Shown piece after piece: positions 10,575-22,053 of a DNA stretch of 64,000 nucleotides; the stretch's first letter is position 1; each line of letters begins with the position of its first letter. The notes below the pieces were generated by a model. The model made no database searches, was not told the DNA's origin, and was given only the letters and a program-made list of their open reading frames with translations. The DNA lies in contig CAJNYU010000545.1 in the NCBI GenBank assembly GCA_905331475.1, positions 49,816-113,815 on the forward strand, given 5' to 3'. The DNA is from Rotaria socialis. Its lineage: Eukaryota; Rotifera; Eurotatoria; Philodinida; Philodinidae. Both the position numbers and the translations under genes were made by a program.

Positions 10575-10653
10575 GCTGTGGGCATGGGTGATGGTGGGAG
10601 CGGGGATGCGTGTGCCACTAAAAATCTTCCGATCACACGCACACCCACACCCT
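10575..10653. repeat. TGTGGG-like hairpin motif B
   Basis: CTGTGGGCATGGGTGATGGT and GGGGATGCGTGTG are followed by CACACGCACACCCACACCC (10635-10652). GATGCGTGTG and CACACGCACAC can pair. Again the G-rich half comes first. Confidence 0.65.
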
Positions 10654-10870
10654 CAAGATAGTGAGCAATTTTTTGTAGTTTATTAATCTTGTCTATTTAA
10701 TTTAAAAGATCGCTGAAGAAAAAGATAAAAATATATTAAACGATGGTGAAATAGGTTCTTTTTCTTCGGAATAAAATTTACTGTTTTAGTGTATTGGATG
10801 CTTATTGACATATCTAAATAAAAGAAGCACGTATTGATGTTTTTTTTTCGTTTGAAATCTAATGTCCAAC

Positions 10871-12676
10871 TTACTTAATGAACGGACGCAATGTAACATA
10901 TATGTCGCGTCGTGATCCGGGATTATTCTGAATAATATCATCGATTTTTAACCATTCAACGACCTACGACCAAATGAAAGTACCCATTTTTGAATTCAAT
11001 GTGTTTTTGAAAGTGAAAAAATACGGATAATTACCTTATTTTCTTTGGTATCGTTTAAACTAAATTTCACTTCGTTTTCATTAACACGAACAATGAAAAG
11101 ACCTATGCTGCGCATCTTATCACCAGTACCTAGTTTGCTGTCAACGCGACAATGCTCAAAGTGATCTTTTTTTAAATGAAGGAGATGACAAATATTTTTG
11201 TTGTTGATTGGTTTGTGAATTCTGCCTCTTTTTAATTTAATTGAAACCTCTTCAAGCAATTCACGCACAGATGCTTCCCATGGAGTTTCCAATGTACCAT
11301 CTTCCTTGATTTTTGGATGACCTTTGATAGCGCTCCAGCTTCCATGGTGATTTTGGACTCCCAACACCTAAACATATATTGTATATAATGAAGAAAACAA
11401 AATTAATTACTTCTAATCAAAATACCAAAACTATTAAGCTATCTATAAAATGGAGTTTAGCTCACGAAATAAACATCGAAGGCAAATTATTTTTGGAAGA
11501 AAATACGATTTATTTACCTCATTTTTCGTATTGAGAAACATAAAACCATATGATATATTGTCCATTATCAATTGTGCTTGATTTACCCAATTTGCTTGTT
11601 TACCAAACTCTTCGCGTACTACAAACATATCAATTGAATTATGACAGAATTTCGTAAAAGTAATTTTACATACTATACCCATGAAGTTTTTCCGCGACAT
11701 CTTTATATATCTGTCCACTGGTTTCTCGTGACATCCCACATTTTTTATACTTTTTACCTTCTTCATTCCAAAACCCGTCCTTTGCGTCTTGAACTTTCTT
11801 AAGTTTTGTTATTATCTCTTGTTCACTTTGACCAGGAAACAACCTTCAAAAAGCACAGTAGAAATAAGAAAAAATAATCAACAGATTGCTTGTGCACTAT
11901 CTGATAGAGTTATGCTTACGGAATTATATTCTCAGGTAAACGACGATCTTCAGATGGTTGGTCTTTAACACATCTAATAAATAATAAATCAATGTGGTTG
12001 AACTATATATGATAAAAAAAAGATAAATCTTTAGTATATGACATAAGCTGTTATGTATAAATGATTGTTTTTTTCCCACGTTAAGAAATCCAAAACTTAT
12101 TTTATGACGAGATTTATTTAAAAAAATCTATTGAATCATTGATTAGAATAAGTGTGCTAAAATCCTTTCCTTATTTTTATAACTAAACAGTGCACCCATT
12201 TAGTTTACTTACTGAGGTTGATTAAAACTGCTTGTGGGAACGTTCGTTTTTTCATCAAGATTTTCGAACAATTTATCAGAACAATTTGATATAAAAGCAT
12301 CCTGCCCAGTAAGGATGATGCTTGGACCTATCAAGATTTGAATTTCTGCCGTATCTTGTACTTGACCAATGCAGTCTCCCGAATCTTGTCCATATTGCTC
12401 TTCGGAATTTGTTAAATTTTGATCATTCTGATTTTCTATTGTTGTTACAGGATAATTGTCAGGATTATATCCATGTACGATTTGAGATGTAAACGAGCAA
12501 TCTGTAAAATAAAATCATACATGAAGTATCAACCCACCTAAAACCGGGCTTTATTTGAAAACAGGACATCGTTTTTGTCATAGCTGCAGATTAAAAAATG
12601 CAGTTTCATTACCTTCATCATTGGCAGTTGAATTTTGATTAGATTGTGTTTGATAAGTATCATTTGAAAAATTCAT
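10871..12676 (-). CDS. Nudix hydrolase, seven exons, 367 aa
   Basis: The exons, in coding order, are 12676-12613, 12501-12213, 11973-11920, 11843-11674, 11618-11518, 11367-11035 and 10963-10871; frames are consistent and give 367 residues. The first half is Gln/Asn/Ser-rich and looks disordered. The Nudix fold starts at about residue 195. GHPKIKE...ASVRELLEEVSI (about 242-269) is the Nudix box: G-x5-E and REllEE are present, but about five extra residues lie between E and R and the last glycine is serine. Nudix enzymes cleave nucleoside diphosphates linked to another moiety with Mg2+ or Mn2+, and the REllEE glutamates bind the metal. The broad DCP2/cap-type group is possible, but I cannot fix the substrate. 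Start: the only ATG before a good GTAATG donor. Confidence 0.75.
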
Positions 12677-15235
12677 AGCTATATAATAATAAAAAATATA
12701 ATTTTAGATAAACGTTTCATTTTTAATGATTTGTGAATATGAAAGCGAAAGAATTCTTCGAAAAATTTAAGTTGACAAAGAGATCACTATGTTGAAAAAT
12801 CAAGTGCATACTAATCACCCTATTCTCATCGAATATCACAATAAAAAAATAGGCTAATATTCTATCATTCATTGCATTATAGTAGAGAGAGAGAGAGAGT
12901 ACCTACATAAAAACTGTAAAACAAAACATACTTACTAGGTTTATTTGATATAGTTATGTGTAGCGGAATGCCCATCATTATATACTATGTGAAATGCAAC
13001 TGATGTAAAATAAATCTGTATCAACATGAAAAACATAGAGGATCTCATAATATATAAAGCTCAGGAGATCTTGCGCTTATGTTTCTACATAGCGGTGCTA
13101 ATTTTGTGTGCCTCGTCTCACTTACGAAACTGAGAATCAGTAGTAATGAATGATAAAATATAAGATAGATAATAGTAAATCACTCATAAATAGCTTCTTC
13201 TCTTCTTGCTGATGAATTATAAATTACGTGGATTTGAATCTTAGCAACTTTTAAGTAAATTATCAGTAAATATTGTCCAAATCATTTTATTTATTATTAA
13301 AAAAATATTTCTAAGCACTATTGTCTTCATCATCAGTTGATTTTTCTCTGTTTTACGCTTTACTTGTTTACATATTTTTCTTATTATTATTCTTATTTCT
13401 AACATGATTGATCAATACGAGGAGAAACAAATAATTGTAAAAGAAAAGGAACGCACGAGCACACCAGTTTATCGAAAATGCGACAGTACGATCAAACATA
13501 TAAAAGCTTTCTTTCTGTCGAATAGAATTGCGAGTAACAAGAAACTTCACAGGTCTACTTCTGAAAAAAGGGAAAAAATCGTCGCCATATACGCATCATC
13601 TATAACGATAGTATGTCTACGGGCGCCTAAGTTTTCTCTCATTGAGTTTTATTCTTTTGCGCAAACGTGCATATTTAAGTGACTTTACAGTTCCTTTTTC
13701 ATAAATTCTTACTATATAAATAAAGAGGAATTAAAGAAAACAAAATTATTTTCACGAAGGAAAACATTTTAGATGTAAAAAGACAAGGAAACATTACATG
13801 AATACTATTTTTTGCATTTAAATTAGTCATAATGAAATGTAAATAGAAAAAGATCAATAATTGGGCGTGATTTTCTATTCTCTCAACTTCGGTTGAAATA
13901 TAAGATGTCGAACGGAAAAATATCGAAAGATAAATATGCCGAAAAGGAGTGAGTGTGAGCCTGTATACATGAATATGGGTGTCCCTGGGTAGTCAGCGAG
14001 ACCCACACGCATGCGCTCATTGGAATTTGCGCCTTTCACTGATTTTTCCCAGGAAAATCACGATTTATGTACCGTATTGATAGAAATCGACGACTTCGAG
14101 GACATCGGTCTACACGAGGAAAATAAATATCTAGATAAATAAGAAAAACTTTCAATGAGCAAAATCAGAGTGTGGTGGTAAGACAAGAATACTCATGAAC
14201 TATTTTATTCGGCGCCGACAAGCCTGTGATTATCAATGTTGGTTTCTCTTTCTGTTGCAAATGAAACATTTATACTCTTTCGCTTGAACGAAACACAACA
14301 TGAACTTTTGAGTGAATCAAAAACATCACTTCACATGAGTTACTTCTGTGCTTTAATCATTATAAATGATTGGAGCGCAAAGTTAGATGTAATTTTTAGT
14401 AGCCAGGCTTTCAAAACAAATAGACAACAAGACCGTTGAGGTTTTTCTTGTCTGCATTTTATTTTTGATAGCTTATCTTATCAACTGCGATTTAATGTTT
14501 TTCAAAGTTTAAAAGGCATACCCTAACGAAAGATTTTAGATATTTAATTATTATTCACTAATTCTTATACATAATACTTACCTTTCATTTTCTAAGTAGA
14601 ATTTCAAAAACATATGCATTATGCTAATTTTCTTATTCGACAAAGGATTACCAGGATTTATTGATTTACTCGAAATTCATAAGTAAACAATTTGTCGACC
14701 TTCATCGACATCATTGTACATACCGCTTTTACTTGTTAGTTTTGAGAAATTCGTATTAGACACTTTCCGGAAAATGTTTATCCAGTATGCATTCGTTTTC
14801 TACGGTTGTTTAGTGAAAGAGACATTTTTTAAATCTCTGTTTGAGTATTTTTCCAACTTAAAAATTTTATAAACCTCAATTGTTTCTAGTGTAGGGCTTA
14901 AACTTAGATATATGATAGGATAAATTGTGAGTGCTCAAAATTGAAACAAAATGAACAAAATACATAGGCTTCATATTTTCGAGCGTTGCAGGTCTGTACG
15001 AGTACGTCGAATTTTGCGTTCTGCTATTCCTTTTTCTTCCTTTTCCACAGAAAAATCTTATCATCTTACAACGTCATGTATTTCGTCTAGTGGGGAAATG
15101 CAACTGGGTTTTTTCCTTAAAATATTTAAATTTGGATTTTGTTGAATTTTTATCAACGATCTCATTTTACTACTTTTGTAGAGGCGAAGCGTCTAATTAT
15201 TCTTTCTATTCCTAACTAAAACATAAGTAGTTACA
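12677..15235. other. Intergenic region without a supported gene
   Basis: AT-rich DNA with a (GA)8 microsatellite at 12884-12899. The frames at 13368-13682, 14236-14439 and 14876-15145 overlap on opposite strands or lack domains and look like chance. A weak GT-rich/CA-rich pair (13951-14020, GTGAGTGTGAG ... ACCCACACGC) may be an eroded copy of the TGTGGG-like motif. Confidence 0.4.
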
Positions 15236-15720
15236 ATGGTAAGCATGCTTTTAAAGTTGCCAACAACACCGTTTTATATTTATGCTAAATTTCGAACCTG
15301 ACGCTTTCAAGGAAGATTTGATGTCAAAATTCTGCATCACAATATTAAATACGAATACAATTCATTTTTCTACTCAGGAAAACGATCCAATTCACGATGA
15401 TACTGAGAATTTCGATCATGTGACTCCGGCTAGCTATGATGAGTTAGCCTTATTTTGATAAAGAAAAAATGAATTTACTGTCTGAGATATCATTGACCAG
15501 TTCCCGCAGAATACAAAAACGAAGATACTGCTATCGAAGCTATCTCTACATGTTTCTATGAGCGTTATAATACTTGTCCAACTTTTTATGTGGGTCCTCT
15601 TATAAAAGCATGCGAAGCAGCTTTCAGTTCAACAGTGATTGAAGAAGTTCGTGTACATGTATTCTTATGATTCTAAAAATGAAACATATTTATTTTGAAT
15701 TCTAGCGTCGTCCGGTACTA
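15236..15720 (+). pseudogene. UAS-domain (FAF1/UBXD-like) gene fragment
   Basis: ATG at 15236 is followed at once by a GTAAGC donor. The next exon (from 15378) encodes ENDPIHDDTENFDHV. A later exon (about 15501-15658) encodes NEDTAIEAISTCFYERY and CPTFYVGPLIKACEAAF, which fits the start of a thioredoxin-like UAS domain as in FAF1/FAF2 (x-F-x-x-RYG-x-x-P-x-F-F-I-G-x-L). FAF proteins link ubiquitin and p97/VCP. A last exon piece (from 15706, RRPVL) runs straight into the TGTGGG-like motif, so the rest of the domain and any UBX domain are missing. Intron phases between the second and third exons do not fit without a one-base change, so this is a broken 5' fragment. Confidence 0.45.
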
Positions 15721-15814
15721 GGGTGTGGGTGTGGGCCACTGGTCAGATTAACAACTAATTCACAACCCAACACCCACCCTCACAGCCACACACAACGGCC
15801 ACACCCACATACCC
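15719..15814. repeat. TGTGGG-like hairpin motif D
   Basis: TAGGGTGTGGGTGTGGGCCA (about 15719-15738) is the cleanest G-rich run in the window. After 24 bp a long C-rich half follows, with CCCAACACCCACCCTCACAG and CCACACCCACATACCC (ending about 15814). It directly follows the truncated UAS fragment. Confidence 0.75.
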
Positions 15815-17753
15815 TTTAAAATTGGATGAAAATATTATTACTAGAATCGGATTATTCGATTTTCTACCGTTTTCAATAATGGCATGGTTGAGTAATGTAT
15901 TTTTGAAAATGAAACTTAAAAAATTGAATTTTTTCTGAACTCCTTACTATGACAAACAGCACATGTAATATTAAGTCGATCTTTGACATATCGTGTTTCA
16001 ACATACGATAATAATTACTTGTTCAAGGTATAAACTAACGTAGCAATAAATAAAACTCATGTCTCATTTCCATGAAATAAAAAGTGATGGCTTTCTATTA
16101 CGACAGTTCATGTAACTCTACCAATACTGGCCTTCCATTCATCGCCAAGTTTTTTCCTCGCATTCACATATAGAACCAAACATTTAAAAACATATTCTGA
16201 GACTTATTTGTGCATGTAGAAAAACGGTTGAAGATTAGATTAAAATCGATTGTGTCTGACGTAAACGTTACTTAAAATTGCACTATTATAGACTGCCGTT
16301 ATCAAGAGTTTTCAGTCAAAAAGGCAGATTTCATTTTATTGCGAGAGTTTTTAATAATATTTTGGGTGAGATAACTTTCATCAATTGAAATTGATTTCTA
16401 ATAATAATTTCTAATTGCTGTATTTTGAGTCATCGGTTATAATAAATGAAAAAAGATTTTAAATCGAATGAAATCTGTCTATTAGCTGGTAAAATCCGAT
16501 TAAAGTAGTGCTACTACAATTGATTTTTAATCCAAAAACATTCAATTTAAATTTGAAGTTTAGCCTTTTATCATTGGTACACGTTTTAGAAACTAAATAT
16601 TGCAGACTACTAAGATTTTTACTGAAAAAAATTCTTTAATCGGAGTAAAGTGATTGTAATTGTAAAACAATTGTCTGTTACTCAAAAAACCAAGTTTGAC
16701 GTAATTAAATATAAAGAAATTTGAGAATTTTTGAAAACAAAATTAGAAATCAGATTAGCTTCGATTTCGCCTTTGTTTTGCTCTTGTGAACGAACTTCTA
16801 ATATAAAATAAAATGATTGTTTGTTTATCGTGGGTATTAAACGAAAGGCGGCTATTTTTCAACAGAGATAAATTAAGTCTTCTCTTAAGATTGACAGACA
16901 ACATTCGGTTGGATTCCTTGGTTAAACTTTGTTTCGATCCACATACACTTCTTGAGCTGGGCAAGAAAACCTTCTGACATAAAAACTTCTGGGAGAAAAG
17001 TACTAGAAAAATAAATTTGAATGGAATACAAAAGTGTTGATCTAGTCACAAAGTTTAATCGATTGAACATCAAATAACTAGGTTAAAATTCAATGAAAAT
17101 ATTGCCATTTTAATCAGTTTTCTATAAAAAAAATTGAATTTTATTCACTTTTTGTCTGCATATTTTATGACCAATGGGTATATAGCGATCAGATCTGTCG
17201 TTTTGTATACAATCCAGAGTAGATTCAAATGCCGCAGATAGTGAAAAATTTTCTATGATCATTATAACCTGCATATACACCCTTTAATACATGGTCTTCT
17301 TTCTGCGATTAATATCATCAGACTCTCTTACCCACTTTTTTCTCCACATATTTTATGATTAATCAATAGATACCGATTAGATCTATCGTTTAGTATATAA
17401 TCCAAAGTGGATGCACATGCGACAGATAGTAAACTCTTTTCTGTGATCATAACGCCATGCAAATACATATATTGGCTGTGTGATCTCTATACGAAAAAAG
17501 ACAATTGAGCTATTTTTCTCGTACATTCATATGGCATTTGATAGAGGAATAAAAGAGCTTTAATTTGGTATATAAATCGGCCAGACATAAAGATGAATGA
17601 GCGAAATAATAATCACTAGAACATCATTTTCCCTATTGCTTTTTAGAGTATATAGCATAGAGGAAAAATGAGCAACTAAATTCAGTCGATTATAATGAGG
17701 AAAGCATCAAATCATTTAATTTCGAATAGAAATGGAGTTGTGACACCTAAATA
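15815..17753. other. AT-rich intergenic region with 187-bp direct duplication
   Basis: No gene is supported; the minus-strand frames at 16755-17073 overlap one another and show no domain. At 17146-17275 and 17333-17470 lie two diverged copies of one sequence (offset 187 bp), sharing CACTTTTT-TC-GCATATTTTATGA, GATC(A/T)GATCT(G/A)TCGTTT-GTATA and a TGATCATAA block. Confidence 0.5.
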
Positions 17754-18951
17754 CAGTAAAACCTCTCTAATGTGAACACTATTGGGACTTTTCAAAAGTG
17801 TTCACTATAGGGAGGTGTTCACTTTCGAGAGGTGATGTATATTTTGCTGAGAAATGAAGAAAAGATCCCGAATGTGTCCTGTTACATTAGTCTAGAGTTA
17901 AACAAGAGCTATTTATTCTTTTACTCACTTATTTTATTTAAATGTTTTGTAGTTGAAAAATTTATAGATACAAAACAAAGTTTAGTTTTGTTTAAAAAAG
18001 TCTTCTAGTGTCGTTTGTCTTTATGTTTTTGAATTAATATAAACATCAGTTAACTTTGATTCTAATTCATTAATTAATTAATTGATGTAATTGTGGTTGT
18101 TGTGTTATTGCTAGTAAATGAAGTTTTCGTATCATTTCCATTGCTTCCGTTAATTTTGGTGGTGATTCTGTTAATATTTGATCATCATCATTGTAATCAT
18201 CATCTTGTCCTTTAATCTCACATAATACAAGTTGTTCACACTGATCAAACCATTCGTTGTATGCGGGTGTATCATTATCTATGTCAACAAAATCAGCTGC
18301 ATTCATTGTTTGACCACCAATTGTGACATGTTCTAATAGATCATCTAATTTTTTTAAATCTTTTTTATGGTTCATCATCCATTGATTTTGTGCTATGTGT
18401 TGATGATGTTTCTGTATCATTAGATGTTGCTGTTGTTATATCATCATGTTGTTTATCTTTAAAAGCAGCTACACGAAATGTATTTCGTATTGTTGTATGC
18501 GTAACAGCTTCCCATGCTGCATCAATCCAGTAAATAGCATCTAAATGTGTAATTTTAATATCATCTGGTGTTTGAGCTGTTGTACAACGTGCTATTATAT
18601 GTTTAACTAAATGTTTACGATAATGTGTTTTAAATGCGTGTATAATACCTTGATCTAATGGTTGAAGTTTTGGTGTGGTATTTGGTGGAAAATATTGTAA
18701 TTTTATATTTGATAATTCGATATCAACCGGATGACATGGTGCATTATCAAGAAATAATATTATTTTGCTTTTTTGCTTTTTCATTGATACGTTTAAATCC
18801 GATAGCCATTCGCTAAACAACTTCACATTCATCCATGCTGTTTTATTTGCTCGCCAATTTATTGGAAGTTTACTAACATTTAAATTTTTAAAACATCGTG
18901 GTTTTAAACTTTTAGCTGAAATGCAGAACAAAAACAAAGTTTATTAAGTAT
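17754..18951 (-). mobile_element. Truncated Tigger/pogo DNA transposon
   Basis: One terminal repeat is present at 17754 (CAGTAAAACCTCTCTAATGT...), preceded by TA as expected for pogo-type targets; it continues in a hairpin-like arrangement to about 17840. The transposase C-terminal part lies inside on the minus strand. The other end is missing: the element is cut at 18951 where a different element begins. Total retained length is about 1.2 kb. Confidence 0.8.
18070..18937 (-). pseudogene. Tigger-type DDE transposase, C-terminal half
   Basis: The frame 18937-18365 encodes the DDE_1 core: NPRCFKN-like entry (KPRCFKNLNVSKLPINW), the second catalytic Asp in LFLDNAPCHP and the third in PPNTTPKLQPLDQGII. 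The C-terminal tail continues in another frame (18420-18070) rich in acidic residues, so a frameshift lies at about 18370-18420. The N-terminal CENP-B-like DNA-binding region and the first catalytic Asp are absent. The 5' edge has an acceptor-like TTCTGCATTTCAG, so an upstream exon once existed. The family normally cuts and pastes its own element; this copy cannot be active. Confidence 0.85.
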
Positions 18952-20312
18952 CAGTGGCGTAGCCAGGGGGGCGGCCATTGGGCAATTGCCCAACGGTTAA
19001 AAATTTATTGCCCAATAGATGTTTTAGGCAATAGCAATGGCCCAACACCGAAAAATATTGATATACATGCATGTACGTTTAAAAACGTAGATGATGTTAT
19101 TTTATAACGCTGATTGCTGGTGAAATATATTCAAATGATCGAGAAAAGTCAATTGACGATATTTTCCACCGAAGCAATAATCAAAATAATGACAATTCTA
19201 TCATATTTTAACCTGAAACAAACTTATGCCCTCACTTAAAGTTGGTGATAAAGATATCAGTGTATATTTATAAATCTTGCGAGAGAACAGAATTCTTTTG
19301 AACGCAAACGACAGACGTAGCTTAAACCGAATACTTGAACGGTATAAGTGTGGACAATACTTTCGAAATTTGATTAATAAAAATTCCAATTCGCAAAAGA
19401 AGATGTTAATGAGTGCCGTTTGAAAATTTCACTTAGGAATTAGTAGTAACAGTAATGGAATCCCATGTAAAACAATTAAGGGTATAGTCAAATTAAAACC
19501 GATTACAAAATGATTAAAAATTGATTAAAATCATGCACCTTTTAGTCAATTTTTAATCAAAAATAATCGAAAAAATCAAAGTTCCATTGATTATTTTGAT
19601 CAATTTCGATTAAAATTCATGAAAAATTCATGAAAAAAACCCGGTTTCAATTGATTTCTGTCGGTTATGCGTAAAAAATCTTCAATTAATTTTCATCAAT
19701 TGTAATTGATTTTTTTCATGAATTTTTCATCAATTTTAATCGAAATAGGTCAAAATAATCAATGAAATTTTGATTTTTTCGATTATTTTTGATTAAAAAT
19801 TTACTAAAAGATGCATAATTTTAATCGTTTTGTAATCGATTTTAATCTGGTTATACCCTTAATATTTTTACATGGGATGATAATATATAGTTCAGAGGAT
19901 GTACAGATAACTAAAAATATCAGCCGTTAAAAAAACTTACAAGGTTGAAAGGACTCGCTAGGAATATAATATAGAGCAGCAGTCATCATTACGTGTTGAG
20001 GGATGATAAAGTGAGCTGATGTTCTTTTCGTTCTATTTATGATTAATCATGATTTTTACTGTAGAAATAAATAGATAGATTTTGAGAAATAAAGAATTAA
20101 TTTATGAAAAAGAGAACATTAGCAAACACGGTCATTTCTAATAGGGTAATGACAAATTTCCTTGAAACAACATAGATTTGGAGGTAGCAATAGACTTTTG
20201 ACAACTTCCAGTTGCGGCCCAATCGATTTTCAATTGCCCAATACAGCCCATTTCTCAAAATAATTTAGCTGGGAAGCGGCCCAACACTCAAAAAATCCTA
20301 GCTACGCCACTG
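18952..20312. mobile_element. hAT-like element with CAGTGGCGTAGC ends
   Basis: The termini CAGTGGCGTAGCCAGG (18952) and its partner CCTAGCTACGCCACTG (ending 20312) are inverted repeats. Both subterminal regions repeat GGGCAATTG, GCCCAA and GCGGCC words, which extend the similarity in inverted form. The 1,361-bp body has no transposase ORF. Termini of this type are common in hAT elements, but no 8-bp target duplication is visible. A separate foldback element (19462-19876) lies inside. Confidence 0.65.
19462..19876. mobile_element. 415-bp foldback element nested in hAT-like element
   Basis: CCCATGTAAAACAATTAAGG plus GTATA at the left matches, inverted, TATACCC-TTAATATTTTTACATGGG at the right. 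The arms continue as near-complementary runs of GATTAAAA/TTTTAATC words to a centre at about 19650-19690. Transcribed, it would form a hairpin of about 190 bp. No ORF. Confidence 0.75.
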
Positions 20313-20909
20313 TGCATATGATTCATAATTTGTAATCAGGTGTTTTTACCTGTTCTGCATATTAATATAGAGAAAATAGCGGCTAATTTTTTGTTTTATT
20401 ATTTTGAATTTACAAAAATAGGTGAATTCTTTTGAAAACCGTCATTTTGGAAAGATCTTTCCCAAAGAACGAAGTTTAGTAGTAAAAACTTTACAAAATA
20501 TGTCACATTCGATTTCGTTATTGTAAGATTACGTTCGAGCGAATGTTTTATGATTTATCATTGTTTAAATCATAAGGTCACAAAAAACATGCGTATTTTA
20601 TTTTCAAGTAAGTAAAAGAAACTCTATGGTATTTGAGTTTCACTCGTATAAGAAATGCGATGTGAAGCAAGAATTCGTATCTCCTACGAAAAATCTAGAA
20701 TTCGAAGAATTTTATATACTACTGAAGTAGCCATAACGCTATTCGTCACTCTGAAAACTCTATAGTTTCTTAGCGATACATCTTTAAAGACCGATTTCGA
20801 TTGATCGATTAATTATCTGCATGATTCATTTTCTTATATCAGCTGTGAATCTATAGACTAGTGTTAGAGTTAGTGATGTAACTTACTAACGCTAAATGAA
20901 GATTAAGAC
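20313..20909. other. Intergenic stretch between hAT-like element and tRNA-like units
   Basis: No coding sequence is supported. I looked for the missing 5' half of the Tigger element here and did not find it. Confidence 0.4.
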
Positions 20910-20981
20910 GTTCTTCTAGTCTAACTGGTTAGGACATCTGCCCGGATAGCGGAAGGTGTGGTTTCGAGTCCCACGAAGTTC
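20910..20981 (+). tRNA. tRNA-like unit 1 (apparent anticodon GGA, C33)
   Basis: The 72-nt stretch folds as a cloverleaf. The acceptor GTTCTTC / GAAGTTC has two T-T mismatches. The D arm is GTC-TAACTGGTTAG-GAC. The anticodon stem is TCTGC/GCGGA with loop CCGGATA. The T arm is GTGGT-TTCGAGT-CCCAC (one mismatch). Box A-like TAGTCTAACTGG and box B GGTTTCGAGTCC would suit RNA polymerase III. The loop places GGA at 34-36, nominally Ser, but position 33 is C instead of the invariant U and there is no long variable arm. It is better viewed as a tRNA-like or tRNA-derived unit than as a decoding tRNA. Confidence 0.5.
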
Positions 20982-21109
20982 ACTTTTTCTTCGAAAGTCA
21001 CATAACATCAGTAACACTGCTTGTCTCTTTCGCTCTTAATATATCTCTCTTTCATTCCTTCTGTTACGATCAAATTGTTCCCATTCGATCGTAAGACGGA
21101 GCAGAGATA

Positions 21110-21182
21110 CCCTTTCTAGTACAGTGGCTAATACGCCTGCCCGGATAGCAGGAGGTGCATGGTTCGATTCCATGCGAAGGGG
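21110..21182 (+). tRNA. tRNA-like unit 2 (apparent anticodon GGA, C33)
   Basis: The cloverleaf is better formed than unit 1. The acceptor CCCTTTC/GAAGGGG is fully paired with one G-T. The D arm is GTA...TAC, the anticodon stem CCTGC/GCAGG with the identical loop CCGGATA, and the T arm CATGG-TTCGATT-CCATG. One extra C sits between the T stem and the acceptor. Box B GGTTCGATTCC is a perfect consensus. It shares the unusual anticodon loop, with C33, with unit 1 129 bp away, although acceptor and T stem differ. No CCA is encoded, as expected in eukaryotes. Confidence 0.55.
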
Positions 21183-21553
21183 GATATCTTTTGCTCCGTT
21201 CTGTTGTCATTTCATCACGCTGCTGTCTCGCTGATAACAAGTTCATAACACCTTCTACATCCTTTTCATTCTATACATATTAGAGCTAACAGATAGTGTC
21301 TAACATATGTTGATGACGTCAATTTAAGTATCTCCGTATAAGTTTCTTTCATTTTCGTCATTTTGGAACTAAATTTGTGAACAAACTGAACTACAGATTG
21401 AAGTTTCGAAAACAGGTGTAAGAAGTTCGTTCTTAATACTTCCGTCACGTTTTAATGACTTTTTACGATTTTCCGTTCTCGAGATCATCGTGTCAGAAAA
21501 CAACGAAACGATGCGTATGGCTAAGTAAAAAAGAAAGAAAAAAGAGAAGAAAA

Positions 21554-21647
21554 AAACTCGCGAGGGACTACAGAAATGCTATGCTTTGCATCGCATTAAA
21601 AAACCTCGCGCAGAACTACAATAATGCTGTACTTCGCACCACATTAA
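21554..21647. repeat. Two-copy 47-bp tandem repeat
   Basis: AAAACTCGCGAGGGACTACA...CGCATTAA is followed at once by AAAACCTCGCGCAGAACTAC...CACATTAA. About 80 percent of positions agree by eye. The open frame across it follows from the repeat and is not supported as a gene. Confidence 0.65.
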
Positions 21648-21912
21648 TAATATCTATAATGCGCGTAATTCCAATACAAAATTGAACTTTATGTATCGTA
21701 TTGATTAATTTGATCTGTTTATTAAAAAATCTATACTGTTTTAGTAATGATGCTAGTGCATCCGTTTTATGAATGAAGCATCTACTAAGCACTATCTTTA
21801 TCACTTCCCAACAAAGAATAACATTATGGTAGAGAATACAAATCCTGAGTTCCACATTTTAGCCCTACAAGGGGCTACACTGAAGGTTTTTTTTATATAT
21901 TGTTCACTTAAG

Positions 21913-21968
21913 GATGTAGGCGTGGGTGTAGACGATCAAAAGATTCTGGCACTCATACATCCACACCT
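21913..21968. repeat. TGTGGG-like hairpin motif E
   Basis: GGATGTAGGCGTGGGTGTAG (21912-21931) faces CATACATCCACACC (about 21954-21967) across a short loop. A weaker member of the family with the same G-first, C-second order. Confidence 0.5.
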
Positions 21969-22053
21969 TTTGCGATGGTGGGCTCAAAGCTCCTTTGGGG
22001 GTGGGGGGCGGCTCAGTCCATAGTTTGTGCCACAGAAATGATCGCTTGTACCA

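Noticed and set aside
20910-21182. Calling both cloverleaves standard tRNA-Ser(GGA)
   Set aside because: Position 33 is C, the long variable arm of tRNA-Ser is absent, and unit 1 has acceptor mismatches. They are reported as tRNA-like instead.
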